Assembly: GCF_026212465.1 (NCBI RefSeq)
Contig: NC_080049.1
Location: 35,736,385-35,800,384, forward strand
Direction of reading: 5' to 3'
Length of the DNA stretch: 64,000 bases
Source of the DNA: Amaranthus tricolor
Lineage: Eukaryota > Streptophyta > Magnoliopsida > Caryophyllales > Amaranthaceae
Numbering within the stretch: the first letter of the stretch is position 1; each line of letters starts with the position of its first letter. Positions 12,110 to 19,850 of the stretch are shown one piece after another. A program made the translations under genes and the position numbers. Below the pieces are notes generated by a model that ran no database searches, was not told the origin of the DNA, and was given only the letters and a program-made list of their open reading frames with translations.

Positions 12110-13673
12110 CAAAAATTAAATACAGTAATGCATCACGTGCGTCTCACATGCGGGTCAACGGTTAAAGATAACGGTCAAAGGCCACAATCCGTTATAAGGT
12201 AGTGTTTTGCAAACAATTGTATTATATAAGGTAGTTTTTTGCAAAAATTTTTATTTAAGGTAGTTTTTTGCAAAATGGGGTATATACTAGGTAGTTTTTT
12301 AACATTTTGCCATAATTCAATATATTTTCCATTACCTACTAATAATCCCACCTTTAAAATTTTGTTCAATAATCCAACCTTTACTTGTTGTTTGTTGCCA
12401 ATAGGCCCTACAAGAAACTAAATGAAATTGTTATTACTTCCCAAGCTTATGAAATTGATCATTGCATAAATAGTAATTGTTTTTACATACATATACCATC
12501 AAATAGGGGTGTTCAAAAATCTGACCCGCTTGACCCGACCCGCTAACCCACACCCAACCTGTTATATATTATCTTTATCAAGTTGAAATTTACACGTTAA
12601 AATATTATAAAAAATTAATAATAGTCGTAAGTTTTTCACTTCCCTTTAAAGTAAAATACCCCTTTTAATCAATGCCAAAGAGAAATTGAGTATTTTAAAA
12701 ATTGTGTATTTTTTAATAATAATTGAAGAGAAAATATGTTAAAGAAATTAAAAGAGACTTAACATATATAGATGAGATATGTTGGATTATTATAAACTTG
12801 TGGCAAAGAGAAATTGAGTATTTATCTTCTTGAAGGGTCCATTGGCAACAAAATGCAAACAAAGGTTAGATATCAAAAAAAAAAATCAAAAGGTGGGATT
12901 ATTGGCAGATAATGGGAAATAGTTGGATTATTATTTTCTAAAGGGTCCATTGGCAACAAACTGAAAGCAAAAATTAAATTATTACAAAGTTTTCAAAAGG
13001 TGAAATTATTGACAGATAATTGAAAATAAGTTGAATTATTCATAACCAATTCTCCAATTAAATTTATAATATTTATGTATTATTAAAGATATATAGAAAT
13101 GAATCATTGATTTAATTAACAAATTATATATACGTAAAAATATGAGATAAGTTGACTGAATAGGAGAAAATATATTTTTATATTAAATGTGAGTATGTGA
13201 CATTTTCTTAAAATTTGTTTCGTACTATATAAAAGGCTAGCTCTCACATACGGACCGTACATAGAACAAATACAGAGAAACAGAGAGAAATACGAGATTG
13301 CTTTATGTGAATAAGTTTCAAAGACTAAAAATAAAAATGTTTTCTCTTTTGTGATAGGTGTGGCAGTTGGAGCAGGATGGCAAGCTTTAGTTGCATACAT
13401 TAACATTGGGTGTTACTACATTTTTGGAATTCCTTTGGGCCTCAGTTTGGGTTATCTGCTTGGTTTAGGCGTCCAGGTAACTTTTATCTATATAAGAGTA
13501 TTAATAGAAGTCAATTAATAACATTATCTATAGAAATATATTTTTTCCCTTCTATATTATTTGCTACACTTTATTTTTTATATATTTCACAATACTTGTT
13601 TTATTACAATATATGCCATAAAATAACTTTTGATTATGAAAGCTCAAGTCTTATTACTAGGGAGGATAATGTT

Positions 13674-13753
<80 letters not shown>

Positions 13754-16700
13754 CAAGGAGGGTTTGATATATTTATCTTAAAACAAACCAAATCAAGAAA
13801 ACAAGAACTAATTATTTAATTGGTTTTACATCCCCCCGCAAAATGGGTTTGTGAGGAAGAAGACCAATTTTGTCTGAAATAACACTCGAGGAAGTGGCTT
13901 AGTTAACAAGTCAGCCACTTGATCATGGGTGGAGATAAAAGAAACTCGTAGAGAACCAGCTTGCACATTTTCTCGAACAAAATGATAGTCTAGACCTAGA
14001 TGCTTCATCTTGGAATGGAAGACGGGGTTAGCACTAACATATGTAGCACCCAAATTATCACAATATATAACTGGTTTAGAGGAGAGTTGTAGACCGATTT
14101 CAATAAACAAATTTTTTAACCAAAGTAGTTCAGCAGTAGTGGAAGCGACCGCACGATATTCGGCATTCGTAGACGAGCGTGCACGAGTGCGTTGTTTGCG
14201 AGAGGACCATGAAATAGGATTAGAACCAAGGTACACAATATAAGCTGAGCTAGAGATATAGTCATCTTTGTCTCGAGCCCAATCCGCAACCGAAAAAGCA
14301 TGAAGAGAAAGAGGAGTAATAGCCATAGTCAATGGTGCCTACAAGATACCGAAGAAGTCGTTTCAAAGCGTTCCAATGATCATCAGTAGGTGATTGCATA
14401 TACTGTGCTAATTTGTTCACAGCAAAGGCCACATTTGGACGTGTAAAGCTAAGATATTGTAGATTGCCGATGAGAGCACGGTACTCAGTGGGATTGGAGG
14501 AACCGACTTTGGTCAGAGGAGGATCAACTGCAAGAGGTGTGACAGCAGGCTTGGCATGAACCATTTTGCTTTTAACAAGAAGATCAAGAATGTACTGCCG
14601 TTGATTGAGAACAAGGCCTTGAGAAGTGTGTTGAACCTCAACGCCAAGGAAGTAAGATAGAAGACCAAGATCTTTTAATAAAAATTGAGCAGATAGCCTG
14701 GTGATAAACTTTTCAAGAACAGAATCATCATTAGCTGTAACAGCTATCTCTTCAACATAAACCAAGACATAAATGCATAGATTATTATGTAGATAAATGA
14801 AAAGAGAAGAATCACAAATGGAATTCTTGAATCCCAAAGAGAGGAGAAAAGAACTCAATTTTTTGAACCATGCCTGTTTGAGCCAATAAAGCGCCTTTTT
14901 TAATTTGCACACACAATGCGGGTTAGTAGCATCAATATATCCAGGAGGCTGAGTAACATAAACATTATCATGTAAACAGCCTTGAAGAAAAGCATTATTG
15001 ATATGTAGTTGCCTTAATTTCCATCCTTTAACAGTAGCAAGAGTTAAGACAACACGAATGGTCGCAAGTTTTATAACAGGACTATAGGTCTCATGAAAAT
15101 CAATCCCTTCTCGTTGATTAAAACCATGAGCAACAAGACGGGCCTTATGTTGAACAATATGACCTTTAGAATCACGTTTTAGGCGGAACACTCACTTTGT
15201 ACTAATAACATTCTCAGCATATAATGGTGGAACTAAATCCCAAGTATTATTTTTAAGCAAAGCATTAAAATTAGAATCCATAGCATGACGCCACTTAGGG
15301 TCTTTAAGAGCTTGAGTCACAGTCTTGGATTCAGTCTCTAGAGAAGTTAATTGAGCCATAAGATTCAATTTATTTATAGGTTTGCGAATGTATCTTTTAG
15401 GCGATTGATCATTTGGTGTGATGGTCGTGGTGAAGAAGAAGTTAAAGATGATGAAGTAGAGGTGTGAGACAAATCAGAAGGAGGTGAAGAAGAAGTGATA
15501 GGTAAATTTGAAGATGAATCAGAAAGCTGAGTAGGGAGGCGAAGACGAGAGAATCATGATATTCATAGGACACCATATATCAGTTGAGGGAAGAGAAGAA
15601 GAAGTGTGTGCCTGAGTACTAAAAGGAAAAATATTCTCAATGAACCTAACATGTCGTGAAACATATATTTTATTCATTTTAGGATCTAAACAATAGTACG
15701 CACATTGTTATGAAGAATAGCCAACAAAAACACAAACAATAGACTTTGGGTCTAATTTTTGACTAGTGTATGGCCGAAGCCAAGGAAAACATAAACAACC
15801 AAAAGACTTTAGTTTGGTGTAATTAGGCTGTGTAGAAAACAAATTAGAGAACGGGGATATATTATTCAAGACAGGAGTAGGCATGCGATTGATGACATAA
15901 ACAGCTATAGAAAAAGAAAGAGAGCAATAGAGAATAGGCATGGAAGCATGGTGTAGAAGAGAAAGACCAGTCTCAACAATGTGACGATGACGTCTCTCGG
16001 AACATCCATTATGTTGTGTGTGAGGAGGAGTAGTGAGCCAAGTAATGCCATCTAAAGCGAGAATGTCTTTTAACGCTAGATACTCGGTACCGTTATCAGA
16101 ATATAGATGATGTATAGATAAACCAAAAAGTTTCTCAACTAAAGCTTTGAAGCGAATAAAAACAGCCTTGGTGTCACATTTTCGGCGTAGAGGATAAAAC
16201 CAAATGTACTTAGTAAAGTGATCAACAAATATCAAATAGTATTTATGTCCATCAAACGACAAAACAGGAGAAGTCCATAAGTCTGTGTATATATATTTCA
16301 GAGGTGCAGTTCATAAAATAGTAGAAGTCGCAAAGAGCAATTTATGCATTTTATTCACATTACACGAAATACATGTACATGCTTGATCCTTAGAAATAGA
16401 AATATCAATACTAGAGCACAATTGTTTTAAAACAGAAAATGAAGGATGTCCAAATCTATGATGCAAAACATGAAATGGAAGATGAACATGAGTGGTATAA
16501 GCAACCGGAGATGATGATAAAACTTCATAAATTCCTTGTTTGGGCCTCGAAGTAGAATCTTCCCCGAGAATATATCATTCACACAAAAATAATTAGATGA
16601 GAATTGAACAACAACATTATTATTTTTACAAAATTGAGAAATAGAAATTATATTACGAGAAATAGAAGGAGCATATAAAACATTTTGTAACGAAAGAGAT

Positions 16701-17792
16701 TTAGATGCGACATTGAGTTTAGTAAAACCTGTATGAGCAATATTAATAATTTTACCATCACCCACTATTAATTCTTCGGTGCCATCATAGGAAGTTTGTA
16801 AAGAAAGATTAGCAAGATCATTGGTGACATGATGAGATGTGCCGCTATCAAGTAACCATGTATTAGAATCATGAGTAGGAGCAAGAGGACTCATCTTGAT
16901 AGCAAGGACTTGCGGTGTGTTGGGAAAACGCCGATTGTCGGGTTTTGTAATAGTTGAAGGAGGATGAGCGGAAGGAAATTGTTGAGTAAACGAAACACAT
17001 TGAGACAACACATGTCCATGTTCGCCACACCATTGACATTTGCCCAAGAAAGGTTTGAATGGACCCAAATTTGAGGATGAGCGATACGGGACAGCAGCTG
17101 GAAATGGAGAAAAACGAGCCTGTTGAGTTTGTGTAGGCCGAAATTGTCTGGGCCGTGGCAGGAACTTTTGTGGGACCAAAACAGAGGTGGGCCGTGGCTG
17201 GAAATTAGAGGCTGATGGAAATTGTTGAGTAGAACTTTGGCTGGAATGTTGGCCTATTTTCATAATGAAGGCAGTGGCTGGAATGGTTGGGAGGCATGAA
17301 GATTCTGATTTTTGAAGAGCAATTTCTTTATTGATTAATTTTTCATGTAATTCTTCAAAAGTAATGGGAGAATCACGACTATTGATTTGCTCAATAAACA
17401 AATCATATGAAGAATCTACCCCATCAAGAACACGATAGATAAGATCTTCATGATCAAGAGGCTTACCCATGGAGGCTAAGTGATCAGCAATAGATTTGAT
17501 CGAGAGCATATAATCGGTTATGGACAAAGAACCTTTTGAGATGGCTTTGAGTTGATCTTTCTTTTGTTTAATATGACCCCGACTAATCTTGTTAAATGCG
17601 TCCGCCAATTTATCCCATAATTCTTTAGATGTTGTAGAATGAGAAATAAGAGAAATAAGATTCGGGGAGAGAGTACCAACAAGAGCATCGAAAATTAATT
17701 GATCTTGACGAAACCAAGAGGAGAACGCCGGATTTGTCTTGTCGACATTGTTGACGGAAATAACAGCAGTGGGTTGAGGGAAATAATCCTTG

Positions 17793-17855
<63 letters not shown>

Positions 17856-18592
17856 CTTAAAACAAACCAAATCAAGAAAACAAGAACTAATTATTTAATT
17901 GGTTTTACATAACTTATAAATTATCATATTAATTTCTATTTTATTCCTACTTCATATCTAATTTAGTTTTACACTTTGTCATTATTTAAGGCCAAAAACA
18001 ATAATTTTCTATCAACCAATCGTCTCCTTAATACATGTGCCAAGTCGAAATGGTGAGATTATTGTGGAACAGAGGTAGTACGTTTGCGTATATATCCTCT
18101 GCGCTACTAAATTAACTACTATAATATACGTTTAGTATCTATGTCATTTTGAATATGCTATACTACATCTAAAAAGTTGTCACCTTTATTTCCGTGATAG
18201 AATACTCGTTAAACACCACTAATTAAAAGAGCAAATTATAAGAATTAGAAATAAAATAGCGTTTTTTTAAAAGGGATTAAAAAAAAAAACTGATATCTTG
18301 ATTTTGTTGAGGCTATAATACATTAATACTTGTATATTATACTATTATTATCATAAATTGTTTTAGGGGATATGGTTAGGGATGCTGTCTGGTACATGTG
18401 TGCAAACCATCATCCTATTTTTGATAGTCTGGAAAACCAACTGGAACAAAGAGGTAATCCGTGATCCAAACTAAACGATATCTTTGGATTATATTTAGAA
18501 TTGTTTTAAAAAAACGATGTCGTCTTGCGCAGGCATCTGTTGCTGAAGAGAGGATAAGATTGTGGGGAGGACCTCAATATGGGAATGCTTAG
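3827..18592 (+). CDS. MATE efflux transporter, DETOXIFICATION (DTX) family
   Basis: Exons 3827-4207, 7609-7804, 8612-8957, 9796-9882, 10228-10284, 10572-10804, 13358-13476, 18367-18453 and 18533-18592 join in frame with GT-AG borders to 522 codons including the stop, the usual size. Family role: proton- or sodium-coupled export of organic molecules across vacuolar or plasma membranes, with 12 membrane helices. Seen: an acidic N-terminus (DDDDQNDEEGD), then MATE hallmarks LGMGSALETLCGQAFGA, LQRSWVILNT, LWMIPQLFAYA, FNAAVRVSNELGAG, QPVLSGVAVGAGWQALVAYIN and the C-terminal IVWKTNWNKEA...RLWGG. It resembles the Arabidopsis DTX27-30 group, but I cannot fix the orthologue or substrate. The start is the first ATG of the conserved frame. 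Oddity: the introns, up to 4.9 kb, are packed with transposons, yet no exon is broken. Confidence 0.93.
4208..7608 (+). other. Intron 1 of the MATE gene
   Basis: GT at 4208 and AG at 7607-7608. It contains the hAT-like element at 5791-6614. A segment near 7440-7510 shares a core (ATATGTGAGCTTTTT, then AGTCAAA) with the small MITE at 27235-27314. I see no coding potential elsewhere in the intron. Confidence 0.8.
5791..6614. mobile_element. hAT-like non-autonomous element, 824 bp
   Basis: Begins GTGGCGGATCCAG and ends with the inverted counterpart AAATCCGCCCTTG. It is flanked by an 8-bp near-duplicate, GAGGAGGC (5783-5790) and GAGGAGGT (6615-6622), as expected for hAT insertion. No transposase frame. 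A second member with the same GGGCGGATCCA end is at 7922-8601; both also carry TTTGATTTTATTTTGGAT near the right end. Confidence 0.7.
7922..8601. mobile_element. hAT-like MITE ending 10 bp before a splice acceptor
   Basis: Ends are CTGGGGCGGATCCAG and, inverted, GGATCTGCCCCTG. The flanks CATCAAAC and TACAAAAC could be a decayed 8-bp duplication (5 of 8 match). The interior has several copies of words such as ACCGTTGTAGAACGGTTTGG and GGTCTAAACGGTCTGG. The right end lies 10 bp upstream of MATE exon 3, so most of the acceptor's upstream intron sequence is element-derived. Confidence 0.65.
9354..9590. repeat. 87-bp tandem repeat of LTR-end/PBS-like sequence
   Basis: Units start at 9354, 9441 and 9528 (CTCAAYCAAAAGCTTAA...GAGGCCCCA...). 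The first two units are 87 bp; the third is partial. On the minus strand each full unit ends near GACATGGTATCAGA or a variant. This resembles the TGGTATCAGAGC initiator-Met tRNA primer-binding motif next to plant copia LTRs. It lies in MATE intron 3 (8958-9795); the remaining intron sequence shows nothing else. Confidence 0.8.
10820..11074. mobile_element. Stowaway-type MITE, 255 bp
   Basis: The left end CTCCCACCGTTCTAA and right end TGAAACGGAGGAAG are inverted. TA dinucleotides at 10818-10819 and 11075-11076 form the expected target duplication. It lies just inside MATE intron 6 (10805-13357). Confidence 0.75.
11317..12311. mobile_element. Mutator-type foldback MITE with 200-bp TIRs and 9-bp TSD
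   Basis: TIRs 11317-11516 and 12112-12311 start with GGCAAAATG and are nearly identical; I saw one substitution in the GC-rich part (C at 11457 against the T implied by A at 12171). Exact 9-bp direct repeats ATAATTCAA flank it at 11308-11316 and 12312-12320, which is diagnostic of Mutator-type insertion. Each TIR holds four roughly 30-bp subterminal repeats built on GCAAAAAACTACCTTA. The TIRs also carry GTGAGACGCACGTGATGCAT. The middle is A/T and (TAA)n only, with no transposase. The two short frames ending ITDCGL are the TIRs read twice. Confidence 0.93.
11989..12103. repeat. (TAA)n microsatellite
   Basis: A long run of AAT/TAA units with a few interruptions, filling the centre of the foldback element. 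It gives a meaningless poly-Ile frame. Confidence 0.95.
12504..12560. mobile_element. Single hAT-like terminus
   Basis: TAGGGGTGTTCAAAAA followed by CTGACCCGCTTGACCCGACC resembles the ends of common plant hAT elements that carry GGGTCGGGT words. I find no matching opposite end nearby, so it is probably a fragment. Confidence 0.4.
13670..13830 (-). repeat. Copia 3' LTR (expanded TA tract)
   Basis: On the minus strand it begins TGTAAAACC right after the polypurine tract and would end in ...AAACA at 13670. The (TA)n run occupies roughly 13676-13749. The part at 13776-13830 is nearly identical to 17855-17909. Confidence 0.6.
13831..14332 (-). pseudogene. Copia RNase H domain, shifted out of frame with RT
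   Basis: Seen: SLHAFSVADWARDKDDY, then AYIVYLGSNPISWSS, AEYRAVASTTAELLW, the YCDNLGA block and the C-terminal STHDQVADLLTKPL. The family usually has SDADWAG at the first block, so SVADWA has lost one acidic residue. The frame overlaps the RT frame at 14262-14332, so a frameshift separates the two parts of one polyprotein. Confidence 0.85.
14262..15191 (-). pseudogene. Copia reverse transcriptase with altered catalytic motifs
   Basis: Seen: KARLVAHGFNQREGIDF, TYSPVIKLATIRVVL, NNAFLQG, VTQPPGYID, KLKKALYWLKQAWF, LKDLGLLSYFLGVEV and RPNVAFAVNKLAQYM, the full copia RT series. The catalytic pair normally written YVDD reads YVEE (near 14750), and the usual LDVNNAFL reads LHINNAFL, so all three metal-binding Asp positions are changed. 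A stop (TGA at 15192-15194) replaces the conserved Trp before VFRLKRDSKG. Inference: catalytically dead. Confidence 0.88.
15708..16262 (-). pseudogene. Copia integrase core
   Basis: Seen: GHKYYLIFVDHFTKYIW with the first Asp, LYSDNGTEYLA with the second and GCSERRHRHIVET with the Glu, giving an intact DDE triad. FGCLCFPWLRPY and the CVFVGYS ending follow. It is separated from both gag-protease and RT by stops and shifts (16263-16426 and 15192-15707, where degraded polyprotein sequence continues). Confidence 0.88.
16427..17790 (-). pseudogene. Copia gag and protease, N-terminus lost
   Basis: Seen: NPAFSSWFRQDQLIFDALV, a gag body, a CCHC zinc knuckle (CQWCGEHGHVLSQC near 17000-17045) and the aspartic protease motif WLLDSGTSHHVTND. 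The conserved gag start is missing: the frame enters from the TA tract at about 17800, giving a false IYIYIY leader. Inference: a deletion fused the 5' LTR to mid-gag. Confidence 0.85.
17798..17909 (-). repeat. Copia 5' LTR remnant with (TA)n tract
   Basis: 17855-17909 matches the other LTR start. Inward it becomes TA repeats (about 17798-17848), then gag. It is shorter than the 3' copy and followed by no primer-binding site. Confidence 0.6.
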
Positions 18593-19821
18593 AAATGATG
18601 ATAATAATGCAACTCAAACATCATTTTTTGATCATTTATTTATTCTTCAAATGTTGAGCATAAAGGCCAAATCAAATGGAATCTCTACATTTTAAGATGT
18701 TGATCGAGAAACAAAGAGAATCATGTTGTTTTTTCTTGATTGGAGCGTAAATAATATTTTTCAAGAAAGATTTTGAGTTTGAACATCACCTAACCCTCTA
18801 CAAAAGTTTTTAAATAATCTTGATAAACAATAAATTGTGAGTTCTTGTAAAGTTTGCTTTCTTTTCAGTTCTTTTCTATTTTAATGAACGATAAATAAGT
18901 GCAAAAACTTGCCGAGATAAGTTTTATAAGCAATAATATACACTCTTATGTACTCATCAAATTAGATGAATTATCCATTCATACAACAATTTTGAGAACA
19001 TAGATCTATTTATTATAGTTGAAGGCTCTACATTTACGACTCTTGGCACAAGGGAATAGACCGACTAGTGAGACCTTATTATGAAACTTTGAAGATAAAA
19101 AAAAGTCTCATTTCTTATTTGTCGTGTTAAGGACTTGAAAAAGAAAATAAAAATAAAAGTCTCAACTAAAATACCCATCTTTTCACAAAATATTTTTCTT
19201 AGAGACTTTCTTATTTTTTAGTCTCATTATCTATTTTCATTCCCTTTAGACAAATATAGACTTGGACCTTTTTTCTGAAACAAAATACCATTCCCTCCTT
19301 CAAAATCCCCGGGGAGATTCTCTAACGACCTTGCTCAATCAAAAGAATTCTAATTAGTAAATTCACGTGAAGATCACGTGAGCACGCATTACAAAAAACT
19401 CTATTAACATCAAACCTTAGCTGATTCAGCCTTTCAAATTATTTGCTGACTCAGCTGCTACGTCTAACTAACTAGTAACTAACTTTTTTTTTGGGAAGTT
19501 CTAACTAACTAAATCTTAGCCAGGCTACTCTCTTCAGGTTAACTAATTAACAATAATAATAAATACCACCTCCTTGTCCTTTTACTAATAAAAGTCTAAA
19601 ATCATTTCAGACAATCCGATCCTCCGAATTATATATTTCCTTGAACCTTAAATTAGGGTTAATCAGCCATGGATACCGAGTTAACTCGAGCGACAGTCCT
19701 CTGAATTAGAGTATAGTCTTTGTGAAACCATAAACTGAGTCATCCGTGGGTACCGAGTTAACTCAGACGATTACCCTCTGAATTAGGGTTTAAATTAGAG
19801 TTAATCTTCGTTAAACCCTAA
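18593..19821 (+). other. MATE 3' flank and importin promoter/leader
   Basis: The first part should hold the MATE 3' UTR and polyadenylation region. 19363-19381 has two G-boxes, and 19637-19821 has duplicated leader sequence. I see no additional gene. Confidence 0.6.
19363..19381. promoter_or_regulatory. Paired G-box palindromes
   Basis: TCACGTGA occurs twice (19363-19370 and 19374-19381), each containing CACGTG, the plant bZIP/bHLH core. They lie about 445 bp upstream of the importin start codon. Binding is inferred from the motif only. Confidence 0.5.
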
Positions 19822-19850
19822 ATGGAGTCAGCCATGGATGCCGAGCCAAT
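19637..19850 (+). repeat. Degenerate triplication of the importin start region, with uORF
   Basis: Three related blocks: AATCAGCCATGGATACCGAG near 19661, GTCATCCGTGGGTACCGAG near 19739 and GTCAGCCATGGATGCCGAG near 19827. The first has an ATG (19669) opening an 11-codon upstream frame, MDTELTRATVL, ending TGA at 19702-19704. The second has GTG in place of ATG. The third is the true start. If the transcript begins upstream of 19669, this uORF would be translated first. Confidence 0.7.

Larger units (their letters stand above)
11135..13060. mobile_element. Inverted-repeat element hosting a nested MULE-MITE
   Basis: The left arm (11135-11265 and 12321-12420) and inverted right arm (12820-13060) each hold two copies of a roughly 110-bp unit. 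The units contain CCAATRATCCCACCTTTT, a TAATCTAACCTTTACTT-like word and GTTTGTTGCCAATG. The outermost bases, AATTGGAAAAATTGTTGTGAA on the left, match TTCATAACCAATTCTCCAATT on the right when reversed. The 995-bp element at 11317 split the left arm. I recognise no transposase and do not know the superfamily. Confidence 0.6.
13670..17909 (-). mobile_element. Disabled Ty1/copia retrotransposon in MATE intron 7
   Basis: The element runs antisense to the transporter. Order on the minus strand is gag, protease, integrase, reverse transcriptase, RNase H, the copia order. Both ends carry the same string of about 50 bp, on the minus strand starting TGTAAAACCAATTAAATAAT (17909 downward and 13830 downward), taken as LTR starts. 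A polypurine tract GCGGGGGGA sits immediately before the downstream copy (13831-13839). The primer-binding site and gag N-terminus are absent: the right LTR passes through a TA tract directly into gag codons. I could not find a convincing target duplication. Its outer left border is uncertain. Confidence 0.85.

Noticed and set aside
11919..12119. Poly-Ile frame; likewise the poly-Asn/Tyr frame at 55844-56071
   Set aside because: Trinucleotide (TAA)n repeats read as protein.
11262..12369. Two short frames with the same C-terminal 45 residues (11262-11453 and 12369-12175)
   Set aside because: Explained as the two inverted TIRs of one foldback element.
13629..13829. TAACT at 13624-13628 and 17910-17914 as a copia target duplication
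   Set aside because: With this border the left LTR would not have a CA end and its outer 40 bp has no match in the other LTR, so the agreement may be chance.
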